From: AM-1111 sp046302135
GTDB taxonomy: Bacteria; Bacteroidota; Bacteroidia; B-17B0; Aurantibacillaceae
DNA: 64,000 nt
Assembly: GCA_046302135.1 (NCBI GenBank)
Contig: JBKCIQ010000176.1
Location: 1-64,000 of the forward strand
Direction of reading: 5' to 3'
The position numbers and the translations under genes were made by a program. Below, one piece after another: positions 10,087 to 19,091 of the stretch (positions are counted from its first letter, which is position 1; every line of letters starts with the position of its first letter). The notes under the pieces are model-generated. The model saw nothing but the letters and a program-made list of their open reading frames with translations. It was not told where the DNA came from and did no database searches.

Positions 10087-10785
10087 ATGTTTGATTTTAC
10101 CAAAGAGCCTGCCCCTTACAAGATTTTGTTGGTTGATGATGAGCAGGATATTCTCAGTTTTTTAAGTTATAATTTAAAAAAAGACGGATTCGATGTTTAT
10201 ACTGCGGATAGCGGAAAGGAAGCAATAGACAGAGTTCGGGAAATAAAACCCAACCTCATTCTTTTAGATGTAATGATGCCGGTTATGGACGGGATTGAGA
10301 CTTGTAGAGAACTTCGAGAAATTCAGGAAATAAAAAACACAATGATTGCTTTTTTAACTGCACGTAACGAAGATTATTCTCAGATAGCAGGGTTTGATGT
10401 GGGAGCTGATGATTACATAACCAAACCAATTAAACCCCGCGTACTCAGTAGTAGAATAAAGGCATTACTCAAAAGGGTAAATCCTGAAGTAAAGTCTCTG
10501 CAAAAAATGGATTTAGGAGGACTTAAGATAGACATTGAAAGATTTTTAGTAGTTAAAGATGGATTAGAAATTTCCCTACCTAAAAAAGAATTTAAGTTGT
10601 TGGCACTGCTTGCAACCAAGCCGGGAAAAGTTTTTACACGAGAAAGTATTCTGCAACAGATTTGGGGAGAAGAAGTAGTAGTTGGAGATCGAACAATTGA
10701 TGTTCACGTAAGAAAAATCAGAGAAAAACTAGGAAGCGAATACATTAAGACAATTAAAGGGATTGGGTATAAACTAGAGTTTTAA
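10087..10785 (+). CDS. phoB: OmpR/PhoB-family response regulator (likely PhoB)
   Basis: The product has 232 residues and two domains. The N-terminal receiver has the acidic pair D17/D18, phospho-acceptor D61 in LILLDVMMP, the conserved Thr in FLTARNED and the Lys in YITKP. The C-terminal winged helix (about 135-232) has the RTIDVHVRKIREKLG recognition region and ends IKGIGYKLEF. The ATG at 10087 is preferred over the GTG at 10042, because a -7 box lies between them and the receiver begins just after it. Assignment to phosphate control rests on the neighbours (OprP-type porin, DUF47, Pit, PHO-box-like repeats). No histidine kinase is encoded nearby. Its stop overlaps the convergent receiver gene by a few bases. 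Confidence 0.85.
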   Translation: MFDFTKEPAPYKILLVDDEQDILSFLSYNLKKDGFDVYTADSGKEAIDRVREIKPNLILLDVMMPVMDGIETCRELREIQEIKNTMIAFLTARNEDYSQIAGFDVGADDYITKPIKPRVLSSRIKALLKRVNPEVKSLQKMDLGGLKIDIERFLVVKDGLEISLPKKEFKLLALLATKPGKVFTRESILQQIWGEEVVVGDRTIDVHVRKIREKLGSEYIKTIKGIGYKLEF

Positions 10786-11165
10786 TCCGCGGCAGATTTT
10801 TTCTCCAGAATTTTTGTAATTACACTTAAAAGCAAATCTATCTTTACGGGCTTAGAAATAAAATGATCCGCCCCGGAACTCATAGCGCTTAACACTTTAT
10901 AATCATCAGAAATTGCACTGAGGAAAACCACAGGAATTTTTTTCAAATTCTCTTTACTTTTTATTTGATGACATAATGCAATTCCATCCATTTTTGGCAT
11001 TAATATATCAGACACCAGGATATCAGGTATCCACTCTTCAAGTAAATCTAACGCTTGAAATGCATCATTAGCTTTTTTTACGTCAAACCCCTTTTTATTG
11101 AAATTATAACATAGAAATTCTGTAATATCTATTTCATCATCTACAAAAAGAATACGGCTTTTCAT
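10782..11165 (-). CDS. Stand-alone CheY-like receiver protein
   Basis: The 127-residue product is one receiver domain with no output domain. D9/D10 form the acidic pocket, D53 (ILVSDILMP) is the phospho-acceptor, Ser in FLSAISDD takes the Thr/Ser position and Lys in FISKP is conserved. It is convergent with the PhoB-like gene, with a 3' overlap of about 4 bp. It probably relays phosphoryl groups or titrates a kinase; its partner is unknown. Its receiver begins much like the PhoB-like one (VDDE.DI..FL.YN), so the two may share a common origin or kinase. Confidence 0.85.
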   Translation of the reverse strand: MKSRILFVDDEIDITEFLCYNFNKKGFDVKKANDAFQALDLLEEWIPDILVSDILMPKMDGIALCHQIKSKENLKKIPVVFLSAISDDYKVLSAMSSGADHFISKPVKIDLLLSVITKILEKKSAAD

Positions 11166-11178
11166 CTTTGCTTTAGGG

Positions 11179-11186
11179 CAAAAATA
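11179..11186 (-). promoter_or_regulatory. -7 promoter element of the receiver gene
   Basis: The plus strand reads CAAAAATA, so the minus strand is TATTTTTG, a perfect TAnnTTTG box ending 14 bp upstream of the ATG at 11165. Confidence 0.5.
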
Positions 11187-11262
11187 TCCCTCTTAGGTTA
11201 GCACAATGTTTATGGAATATTAAAAAGAAGTTACATTTCGTGGTCGCGGACAAAGCATTTAA

Positions 11263-11280
11263 TTAACATTGGCTTAACAT
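11263..11280 (+). promoter_or_regulatory. Candidate PHO box 1 upstream of the OprP-like porin
   Basis: TTAACAT (11263-11269) and TTAACAT (11274-11280) are perfect direct repeats with an 11-bp period. The 20-mer starting at 11263 recurs identically at 12649, upstream of the DUF47-pit pair. Confidence 0.65.
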
Positions 11281-11293
11281 AAAAGAAATATAC

Positions 11294-11311
11294 ATAACTA
11301 TTTCATAACAT
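11294..11311 (+). promoter_or_regulatory. Candidate PHO box 2 upstream of the OprP-like porin
   Basis: ATAACTA (11294) and ATAACAT (11305) repeat the 11-bp period, and the pair starts exactly 31 bp after box 1. A weaker third pair (TTAATAC at 11325, GTAACTA at 11336) follows after another 31 bp, just before a near-consensus -7 box (CAATTTTG, 11351-11358). Confidence 0.45.
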
Positions 11312-11373
11312 AAAAAGCCTTTAGTTAATACTACCGTAACTATTTGAATACAATTTTGCAACAAAAACTAAAG

Positions 11374-12627
11374 ATGAAAATTTCCACTATCAAATCAAAA
11401 GCCTTGTTAATGCATGGCTTACTAATTGCATTTTCTTTGCTAGCGTTTAATATTTCTGCTCAAGACACTATAAATAAATCAAAGGCCCCTGAAGAGACCA
11501 AGAAGAAATGGTCTGATTTAATCAGTATTAGGGGATATTTCCAAATGCGATATAACAGATTGTTTGAGACCAACGAAGATTTGGCTTGTGAACAATGCGA
11601 TAGGTCCTGGGGTAAAAATGGAGGGTTTTTTCTAAGGCGGGGCAGGGTTATAATTTTTGGAAATGTACATGAAAGGGTATACATATATATTCAGCCTGAC
11701 TTTGCTTCCTCCGTATCAGGAACTACGTCAAGCGGATCTAACAATTATGCACAAATCAGAGATGCGTATTTTGATCTTGCTCTCGACCAAAAGAAACAGT
11801 TTCGTTTGAGGTTCGGTCAAAGCAAAGTTCCTTTTGGTTTTGAAAATTTGCAAAGTAGTCAGAATAGGATTCCATTAGACCGAAACGACGCTTTAAATAG
11901 TGCAGTAAGCAATGAGCGTGACTTAGGAGTGTTTTTTATGTGGGCTCCTGACAAAATCAGAAAAAGATTCTCAATGTTAGTGAATGATGGCCTCAAAGGA
12001 TCAGGAGACTATGGTGTGATTGCATTTGGGGCATACAATGGTCAAACCGCAAACAGAAGTGAGTCAAACAATGTTCCTCATATTGTTGGTAGAGTTTCCT
12101 ATCCTTTTCAAATAGGAAATCAAATTTTTGAGCCAGGGATACAAGCATATGCAGGTGTTTATACCTTAACCAGTGATCAGTTAAGCACAGGAGTGAAATA
12201 CCGTTGGGACAAAACATATCAGGACAACAGAGTTGCTTTATCATTAGTTTTAGCTCCTAAACCTTTAGGTATACAAGCTGAGTATAATGTTGGGACCGGC
12301 CCTCAGTTTGATAAGCTCTCTGATTCCATAGTTCAAAAAGAGCTTAGGGGAGGTTATGCGACAATTTCATATCTAATCAACATTAAAAATCAAGTTTTAA
12401 TTCCGTTCGTTAGAGGACAACATTACCAAGGGGGTAAAAAATTTGAAACTGACGCAAGAAGTTATGATGTATTTGAATATGAAATAGGTGCCGAATGGCA
12501 ACCCATAAAAAACTTTGAGTTTGTGGCGATGTATACATTTTCTGAAAGAAGATACGAGGACTTTAAGAAGCAGGATAATTTGCAAAAGGGCCAGCTTTTG
12601 AGATTACAAGCTCAATTTAATTTTTAA
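11374..12627 (+). CDS. OprP/OprO-family phosphate-selective porin
   Basis: The product has 417 residues: a signal peptide (about 1-30, ending FNISAQ) and an outer membrane beta-barrel of the porin O/P family. Recognisable parts are the FFLRRGRVIIFG strand, YAQIRDAYFDL, RFGQSKVPFGFENLQSS and DRNDALNSAVSNERDLG, and it ends in aromatic barrel strands with C-terminal Phe. It should form an anion channel, likely for phosphate or polyphosphate. Start choice: the frame also opens at TTG 11344, but the ATG at 11374 begins a normal signal peptide and lies after the likely promoter. Stacked PHO-box-like repeats lie upstream. Confidence 0.88.
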   Translation: MKISTIKSKALLMHGLLIAFSLLAFNISAQDTINKSKAPEETKKKWSDLISIRGYFQMRYNRLFETNEDLACEQCDRSWGKNGGFFLRRGRVIIFGNVHERVYIYIQPDFASSVSGTTSSGSNNYAQIRDAYFDLALDQKKQFRLRFGQSKVPFGFENLQSSQNRIPLDRNDALNSAVSNERDLGVFFMWAPDKIRKRFSMLVNDGLKGSGDYGVIAFGAYNGQTANRSESNNVPHIVGRVSYPFQIGNQIFEPGIQAYAGVYTLTSDQLSTGVKYRWDKTYQDNRVALSLVLAPKPLGIQAEYNVGTGPQFDKLSDSIVQKELRGGYATISYLINIKNQVLIPFVRGQHYQGGKKFETDARSYDVFEYEIGAEWQPIKNFEFVAMYTFSERRYEDFKKQDNLQKGQLLRLQAQFNF

Positions 12628-12648
12628 TTACCATATATAGAGGTGGCC

Positions 12649-12666
12649 TTAACATTGGCTTAACAT
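12649..12666 (+). promoter_or_regulatory. Candidate PHO box upstream of DUF47-pit
   Basis: TTAACAT at 12649 and TTAACAT at 12660 have an 11-bp period. The 20-mer TTAACATTGGCTTAACATAA is identical to that at 11263 in front of the porin. A near-consensus -7 box (TAAATTTA, 12669-12676) follows directly, 22 bp before the ATG at 12698. Confidence 0.65.
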
Positions 12667-12697
12667 AATAAATTTAAATTCGGAAAAAATTAAAAAC

Positions 12698-13345
12698 ATG
12701 TCAGCAAATTCAATTTTCCAGTTTTTTGTTCCAAAGGATAAAAAATTCTTTCCTCTGTTTGAAAAAGACGCGGCTAACCTGGTTTTGATGAGTGAAATTC
12801 TTGTAAAACTCGTAAAGACCGGCAATAACACAGAAAGATCAATTTTTCTTAGGCAAATAGAGGAGTTGGAGCATAAAGGAGATGAGATAACACATGAGTT
12901 ATTTGTGGAGCTGGGGTCAAATTTTATTACTCCATTTGATCGTGAAGACATTCACGCTCTTGCAACGGCTATAGACGATGTGGCCGATTTCATCTTGGGA
13001 GCAAGCACGCGAATTGATCTATACAAAATTACTGATTTCAGTCCCGCTGTAGTTAGTCTTACTGAAAACATTCATACCGGCGCAATTGAAATTCAAAAAG
13101 CGGTTAATGGCCTGAAAAATCAAAAAAACATAAAGCAAGTTAGAGATGCGTGTATCAGGTTGAATAGCTTGGAAAATGAGGCCGACAGAACATTTAATAT
13201 TGCTCTTGCGACACTATTTGAAACAGAGAAGAATGCAGTTGAATTGATTAAACAAAAAGAGTTGCTGTCAATTTTGGAAACAGCTACAGATAAGGCAGAG
13301 GACGCCGCGAATACTATTGAAACCATCATCATAAAATATTCTTAA
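12698..13345 (+). CDS. DUF47 PhoU-like accessory protein of the Pit transporter
   Basis: The 215-residue product is all-helical and of typical family length. It is a PhoU-related cytoplasmic protein with E/DXXXD-type acidic repeats thought to bind metal (EELEHKGDEITHELF near 50-65, DREDIHALATAIDDVADFI near 75-95, and LENEADRTFN). It lies 8 bp upstream of the pit gene, the standard arrangement, where it is thought to modulate low-affinity phosphate uptake. The upstream PHO-box-like repeat suggests phosphate control. Confidence 0.9.
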   Translation: MSANSIFQFFVPKDKKFFPLFEKDAANLVLMSEILVKLVKTGNNTERSIFLRQIEELEHKGDEITHELFVELGSNFITPFDREDIHALATAIDDVADFILGASTRIDLYKITDFSPAVVSLTENIHTGAIEIQKAVNGLKNQKNIKQVRDACIRLNSLENEADRTFNIALATLFETEKNAVELIKQKELLSILETATDKAEDAANTIETIIIKYS

Positions 13346-13353
13346 TCTATTTT

Positions 13354-14652
13354 ATGGCCTTACTTATAACGGTTATTGTTCTTGCGTTGCTTTTTGATTA
13401 CATCAATGGATTTCACGATGCTGCGAATTCTATCGCCACGGTTGTTTCAACTAAAGTATTAAGTCCCTTTCAGGCTGTGTTGTGGGCCGCCTTTTTTAAT
13501 GCTGTTGTAATTTTTCTCTGCCAACACGGACTACTTGGTTTTAAGTTTAGCGTAGCAGATACAGTATCCAAAATTGTAAAAACAGAATCCATAGACATGT
13601 GGGTAATACTTGCAGGACTGGTTGCGGCAATTTTCTGGAATTTATTAACGTGGTGGGCCGGAATTCCTTCGTCTTCATCACACACATTGCTTGGTGGCTT
13701 CGCGGGGGCAGCTGTTGCCAAATCCGGTTTTGGAGCGCTTGCAGACATTGCGAAAATATACACAACTGTTGCCTTCATTTTTTTGGCGCCATTAATAGGG
13801 ATGATTCTCTCTTACTTCCTTACTATAATCATTATCAACATATGTAAAAAGTCAAACCCCTACCGAGCTGATCGTTGGTTTAAGAGACTTCAGTTAGTTT
13901 CTTCAGCGGCGTTTTCTTTAGGTCATGGAAGCAATGACGCACAAAAAGTAATGGGCATAATTGCCGCCGCATTATTGGTTTATTCTGCAGGCCTTAAAAA
14001 AGAAAACAAAGAGATTCCTCAATGGGCAGATGTAAAAAAGGTCTACAAATACGACACTTTATATTACTCGATAAGTGATAAAAAACTACAGAGCGATACA
14101 GTTAACGGAAAGGTTTATTTTCTTGGAACACAAGAAGACTTTGGAAAAAAAGGAAAATCTTCAACTAAACACGCCATGGCATTAAAAGCGGTTGATCTTG
14201 AGAAAAATATAATTGTAAAAGGAAAAAAACTTTTAGGAGCTCCGCAGGATAAGTTTATAAAACTTGAAGAGCTTAAACCAAAGAGTGAAATTGCACACAT
14301 TCCACAATGGGTTACCTATGCCTGTTTCATTGCAATAGGTCTAGGAACATTAAGCGGAGGATGGAGGATTATAAAAACAATGGGAACAAAAATAACCAAA
14401 GTTACTCCCCTAGAAGGCGTATCCGCAGAATCTGCTGGCGCCATCACTTTGTACCTAACTCAGTTTTTCGGCATTCCGGTATCAACAACCCATACCATTA
14501 CCGGATCAATAATTGGTGTCGGATTATCGAAACGTATTTCTGCTGTAAGGTGGGGTGTAACAGTCAGCTTACTTTGGGCTTGGATACTTACAATACCCAT
14601 ATCATTTGCAGTGGCAACGGCCTGTTATTACATAATTTCTTTGTTTATTTAA
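13354..14652 (+). CDS. pit: PiT-family inorganic phosphate transporter
   Basis: The 432-residue inner membrane permease carries both PiT signature repeats. The N-terminal one is GFHDAANS (residues 19-26) with the SSHTLLGGFAG loop. The C-terminal one is LGHGSNDAQKVMG, with PVSTTHTITGSIIG later. About ten hydrophobic segments are visible. Between the halves lies a hydrophilic insert of about 100 residues (roughly 210-310), presumably a cytoplasmic loop that could bind the DUF47 partner. It should import phosphate, probably as a metal-phosphate or proton symporter. It is co-transcribed with the DUF47 gene. Confidence 0.92.
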   Translation: MALLITVIVLALLFDYINGFHDAANSIATVVSTKVLSPFQAVLWAAFFNAVVIFLCQHGLLGFKFSVADTVSKIVKTESIDMWVILAGLVAAIFWNLLTWWAGIPSSSSHTLLGGFAGAAVAKSGFGALADIAKIYTTVAFIFLAPLIGMILSYFLTIIIINICKKSNPYRADRWFKRLQLVSSAAFSLGHGSNDAQKVMGIIAAALLVYSAGLKKENKEIPQWADVKKVYKYDTLYYSISDKKLQSDTVNGKVYFLGTQEDFGKKGKSSTKHAMALKAVDLEKNIIVKGKKLLGAPQDKFIKLEELKPKSEIAHIPQWVTYACFIAIGLGTLSGGWRIIKTMGTKITKVTPLEGVSAESAGAITLYLTQFFGIPVSTTHTITGSIIGVGLSKRISAVRWGVTVSLLWAWILTIPISFAVATACYYIISLFI

Positions 14653-14729
14653 TGATTTTCTGAGTATTTTTCTTCTAGTTTTAATGTAATTATAGTAATT
14701 TTTTAACACCAAATTCGATGCTAAAAAAG

Positions 14730-14737
14730 TATATTTG
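14730..14737 (+). promoter_or_regulatory. -7 promoter element of the SprB adhesin (TATATTTG)
   Basis: This perfect TAnnTTTG box ends 16-19 bp before the candidate ATG codons at 14754 and 14757. It places the start downstream of the TTG at 14748. Confidence 0.55.
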
Positions 14738-14753
14738 ATACTCATTTTTGCTT

Positions 14754-17700
14754 ATGATGCGTAAAGCACATAAATTTTTTTTTGGTATACTTTTAGGAAT
14801 TTTGTTTTTCATTATACCTAGTACATCTTACACGCAAAAATTAATAATTAATGAATTTTCAAATGGGCCGGCAGGAGCACAGGAGTATATAGAATTGCTC
14901 GTTGTTGATACAGCCACAGCTTACAATTGCTTAAGTACCGTACCTCCTTGTATAGACATTCGGGGATGGATAATTGATGATAACAGCGGCTATCATGGAA
15001 CCGGGGGGGTGGCATCTGGTTGTAATAGGTTTTCTTATGACCCAATGTGGCAATGTGTTCCACTCGGAACAATGATTCTTATTTACAACAATGCAGAACC
15101 AAATACCAGCTTACCAACAGATGACCTTTCTATGACTGACAATAATTGTAAAGTGGTTATACCAATAAATAATACTCAGTTCTTTGAGACCAATCCAACT
15201 ACTCCAGGTGCGGCCGCGTGCTCGTATCCCGCAACCGGTTGGATTCCCGGTGGAATTTGGACAACAATAGGAATGGCTAATACCGGAGATTGTGTAAGGC
15301 TAGTTAACCTAACAGGATGTGAAGTTTTTTCATTGTGCTACGCGGCGGTAAATCAAAACACGCAAATATATTTTGCATCAGGAGGTTCAGGTACAGACAA
15401 CGTTTGGTACTTCAACGGAGGAAACCCTGCAATTCAAAGTAATTGGAGTGAGGGTTGTGCAGATCCTGCAACTTGTGGGTCAAACAATCAAACACCGGGA
15501 GCCCCAAACAACTTAGCGAATAGCAACTATATCGCTCAGTTCAATAATAATTGTCAGCCAATAACATTACTTCAGGTTGCACCTCAACAAAATATTAACG
15601 CCAATTGTGGCTGTAATGGCGTAGCCACAATTTCAGCAATCGGATCTATTCCGGGTTATACTTATTTGTGGACTCCTTCTCCCCCTAGTGGGCAAGGCAC
15701 TGCAACAGCAAGCGGTTTATGTCCGGGAGGCGTTTATAAGTGTGTTGTGACATCTGCAATTGGCTGCAAAGACTCTTTAACATTCAACATTTCGGGCACA
15801 AATTCAATTACAGCTTCGGTAACAGGAACCGCCTTAAGCTGTTTTGGCGGAAATAATGCGAGCGCCACAGCTTCTTTCGGCGGGGGTAATGGAGGAATTA
15901 ATTATTCTTGGAGTCCGGCACCTATCTCAGGCCAGGGAACGTCTAACGTTACCGGTCTTTCCGCCCAAGTATATACGCTTACCGTTAGCGATGCTGCAGG
16001 CTGTACAGCTACGGCAACCTATACCCCGACACAACCACAACAAATTTCTTCCACAATCGTATCAACACCTGTGTCCTGTTTCGGAGGAAATAACGGAACG
16101 GCGAACGTAACTACGTCTGGCGGAACTGGAAATTTAAATTTTGTTTGGGCGCCAGGCGGCTCAACATCTTCGTCGCCATCAAATTTAACAGCGGGAGGTT
16201 ATTCAGTTACTATCACTGACGCAAACGGATGCACATCCAGCAACACAATTCTTATTGCTCAACCTTCTGCAATATCTTCGAGCACTATTTCAACAGGTGT
16301 TTCTTGTAACGGGGGCAGTGATGGAAACGCGGAAGTAACAGCCACAGGCGGAACACCGGGCTATTCATATTCTTGGTCACCTTCTGGCGGAACAAATTAT
16401 ACGGCCACAAACCTTACATCCGGAAACTACACGGTTACTATTACCGACCAGAACTCCTGTACTGCAACAACAACAGTAAACATAAATGAGCCGGCTCTAT
16501 TAACGGCAAGCGTTTCCTCAACTAACAGTGTTGCCTGTTCCTCAGGAACAAATGGAAGCGCTTCTGTTCTCGCGTCTGGAGGTACAGCCAGTTATTATTA
16601 TTCCTGGGCTCCTTCGGGGGGCTTTTTAGCTACAGCAAACGGATTGACTGCCGGCAATTACACTTGTACAATTAGTGATGTTAACAATTGTTTAACTACT
16701 GTAACCGTAACAATTAATGAACCCACTCCAATAACGTTAAGCGTTAGTACACAAGGCGCACCGTGTGGAGGTTCCGGCGGGTCTGCTTCTGTTCAGGTAT
16801 CGGGGGGAAGTCCCGGGTATAATTACCTTTGGTCTAATAATTCACAAACAACGTCAACATTAGGCGGACTATTTGCAGGGACTTATACCTGTTATGTTAC
16901 AGACGCTAATTTATGTACCGATTCTGTTGTTGCAGTAATAGGAACAATTAACGGACCTTCAATTTCAATAGCTTCTTCAATTGATCCTACTTGTTTTGGA
17001 TTATTTGACGGACAAATAACATCAAATGTTACTGGGGGGGTGTCCCCTGTAACGGTAAGCTGGTCACCTTCCGGGGGCTCTTCCCTTACAGCAAATAATC
17101 TTTCTGCCGGTACTTACACAGTTAGCGCAACCGACGCAAACGGTTGTCAGAATTTTGCAGTTACCAACATTTCAGACCCAACACCATTAAATATTTTATT
17201 AAGTACAGACAGTGTATTATGCAACGGATCTTCTTCAGGTAACGCAACCGTATTGGTTACAGGAGGTACTCCAAATTATACTATCCAATGGAGTAACTCC
17301 TCCAGTACATTGAGTACAATAAATAATCTCACAGCAGGAAATTATTCTGTTACTGCTACAGACGCAAACAACTGTTCTGTAAATTCAACATTTTCGATCT
17401 ATGAACCTTCCGTTCTAACGGTTAATGTAAATACCAGCCCCACATTTTGCGGCAACTCAAACGGCAACGCCTCTTTGGCTGTTTCTGGAGGAGTTCAACC
17501 ATATTCATATGCTTGGTCTGCATCAAATTCAATTTTAGATTCAATTTCTAATTTGGCTCCCGGAAATTATTCTGTTGTTGTAACTGACGCAAATAATTGC
17601 TCACAGTCATTAACTTTTACAATATCTACTACTCCTACTTCTACTTTATCAATTGTGTCTGCTTTTGATGTCAGTTGTGCCGGTTTATCAGATGGAAGTA

Positions 17701-19070
17701 TCAATGTAGTTGCATCAGGAAACCCTCCTTTTATTTTTTCTTGGTTTCCTTCAGGAGGAAACTCATCTGGCCTAACAAATCTTTCTCCCGGAACTTATAC
17801 TTGTGTAATGACGGATGTAAATAATTGCACAGATACTATTACTGCAAACATTTCGTCTCCTTCACCTGTTTCTGTTAGTATTACTGCAACTGATGCTCTT
17901 TGTAGTGGAACGTCAACAGGAACGGCATCAGTTATTGCAACAGGAGGGAGTGGAGGTTTTACCTATTCGTGGTCTCCTTCAGGCGGTAGCAATAACGTTG
18001 CAACCGGGCTTTCAGCAGGCGTTTACTCCTGCACCGTTACAGACGCCAATAACTGCGTAACAACGTCTAACGTTAGCATATTTGAGCCAACACCAATTCA
18101 AATTTCGCTTTCAGCAACTCAAGTCAGTTGCCTGAATCCGACAGCTTTGATTAACACAAATGTATCTGGAGGGATACCCACTTATAGTTTTGCTTGGTTA
18201 CCAGCCGGAATTGGTCAGAACCCGAGCGGACTCAGCGTAGGAAATTATAGTGTTACTGTTGTAGATAACAACGGGTGTGTTGCTACGCAATCAGTTTCAA
18301 TTGTGAGTAATATTATTTATCCTAATATTGATGCGGGCCAAAATGATACTTTGAGTTGTTTGCCTAATACGTTTTTAAGTTTAAACGGTTTTTCTTCTAC
18401 TCCCGGTGTTAGTTATCTATGGAGTGGCCCTGGAGGATTCACTTCACTTTTTTCTTCACCAAGCATAATAACACCAGGAATATACACGCTAAGCGTTACC
18501 AACCCGATTAATGGCTGTACAAGTGTAGATAGTGTTCTGATACTTCAATCTTCAGGTCCTATTGCGTCATTTTCTCAAACCCCTTCTAATGGAAACGCCC
18601 CTTTGTCAGTTACTTTTGTGAACGGAAGTTCGGGCGCAACTTCATTTTTTTGGGATTTTGGCAACGGGAGCACATCCAATTCTGTAAGTGATAATTCAAC
18701 TTATTTAATACCCGGTATTTATCAAATAACTTTGATAGCTACCAACACTGAAGGTTGCTCAGACACCGCTATAGCTACTGTTTCCATTTTCGAAGAATTT
18801 TTCATTGAAGTCCCTAACGTGTTTACCCCTAACGGCGACGGTTCAAATGATGTTTTCTTTATTCCTAATAAAGGGATTGAATCACTAGAAGTGTTAATAT
18901 ACAACCGGTGGGGAAGCTTGGTGTATACTATAACTCAACCAAGCGGGTCTTGGGATGGAAAAACTTCTTCGGGCGATGCCCCTGATGGAACTTATTTTTT
19001 TCTACTTAAAGCAAAAGGTATGAATGGAGAATCTCGAGAGCAAAATGGATATTTGTTACTTTCCCGATAA
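14754..19070 (+). CDS. SprB-repeat adhesin with T9SS type B (CHU_C) sorting domain
   Basis: The product has about 1438 residues. The signal peptide (MRKAHKFFFGILLGILFF...) is followed by a lamin-tail-like domain (about 25-250: INEFSNGPAGAQEYIELL, DIRGWIIDD). Then come about twelve SprB-type repeats of roughly 75 residues, each with C.GG..G.A.V...GG....Y.W.PSGG...L..G.YTV.VTDANGC. A PKD domain follows (FFWDFGNGST). The last ~85 residues are the gliding-associated C-terminal domain (VPNVFTPNGDGSNDVF, YNRWGSLVY, SWDGK). It is likely a cell-surface adhesin for attachment or gliding. ATGs at 14754 and 14757 are equally possible. Two G7 tracts lie in the coding sequence. Confidence 0.88.
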   Translation: MMRKAHKFFFGILLGILFFIIPSTSYTQKLIINEFSNGPAGAQEYIELLVVDTATAYNCLSTVPPCIDIRGWIIDDNSGYHGTGGVASGCNRFSYDPMWQCVPLGTMILIYNNAEPNTSLPTDDLSMTDNNCKVVIPINNTQFFETNPTTPGAAACSYPATGWIPGGIWTTIGMANTGDCVRLVNLTGCEVFSLCYAAVNQNTQIYFASGGSGTDNVWYFNGGNPAIQSNWSEGCADPATCGSNNQTPGAPNNLANSNYIAQFNNNCQPITLLQVAPQQNINANCGCNGVATISAIGSIPGYTYLWTPSPPSGQGTATASGLCPGGVYKCVVTSAIGCKDSLTFNISGTNSITASVTGTALSCFGGNNASATASFGGGNGGINYSWSPAPISGQGTSNVTGLSAQVYTLTVSDAAGCTATATYTPTQPQQISSTIVSTPVSCFGGNNGTANVTTSGGTGNLNFVWAPGGSTSSSPSNLTAGGYSVTITDANGCTSSNTILIAQPSAISSSTISTGVSCNGGSDGNAEVTATGGTPGYSYSWSPSGGTNYTATNLTSGNYTVTITDQNSCTATTTVNINEPALLTASVSSTNSVACSSGTNGSASVLASGGTASYYYSWAPSGGFLATANGLTAGNYTCTISDVNNCLTTVTVTINEPTPITLSVSTQGAPCGGSGGSASVQVSGGSPGYNYLWSNNSQTTSTLGGLFAGTYTCYVTDANLCTDSVVAVIGTINGPSISIASSIDPTCFGLFDGQITSNVTGGVSPVTVSWSPSGGSSLTANNLSAGTYTVSATDANGCQNFAVTNISDPTPLNILLSTDSVLCNGSSSGNATVLVTGGTPNYTIQWSNSSSTLSTINNLTAGNYSVTATDANNCSVNSTFSIYEPSVLTVNVNTSPTFCGNSNGNASLAVSGGVQPYSYAWSASNSILDSISNLAPGNYSVVVTDANNCSQSLTFTISTTPTSTLSIVSAFDVSCAGLSDGSINVVASGNPPFIFSWFPSGGNSSGLTNLSPGTYTCVMTDVNNCTDTITANISSPSPVSVSITATDALCSGTSTGTASVIATGGSGGFTYSWSPSGGSNNVATGLSAGVYSCTVTDANNCVTTSNVSIFEPTPIQISLSATQVSCLNPTALINTNVSGGIPTYSFAWLPAGIGQNPSGLSVGNYSVTVVDNNGCVATQSVSIVSNIIYPNIDAGQNDTLSCLPNTFLSLNGFSSTPGVSYLWSGPGGFTSLFSSPSIITPGIYTLSVTNPINGCTSVDSVLILQSSGPIASFSQTPSNGNAPLSVTFVNGSSGATSFFWDFGNGSTSNSVSDNSTYLIPGIYQITLIATNTEGCSDTAIATVSIFEEFFIEVPNVFTPNGDGSNDVFFIPNKGIESLEVLIYNRWGSLVYTITQPSGSWDGKTSSGDAPDGTYFFLLKAKGMNGESREQNGYLLLSR

Positions 19071-19091
19071 AGCCACCTCAATAAAAAAAAC

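Noticed and set aside
11344..11373. TTG at 11344 as start of the porin
   Set aside because: The ATG at 11374 starts a normal signal peptide; the upstream codons lie in the promoter region.
14307..14663. Open frame inside pit (plus strand, second frame)
   Set aside because: It overlaps a conserved transporter; its protein is low in hydrophobicity and shows no domain.
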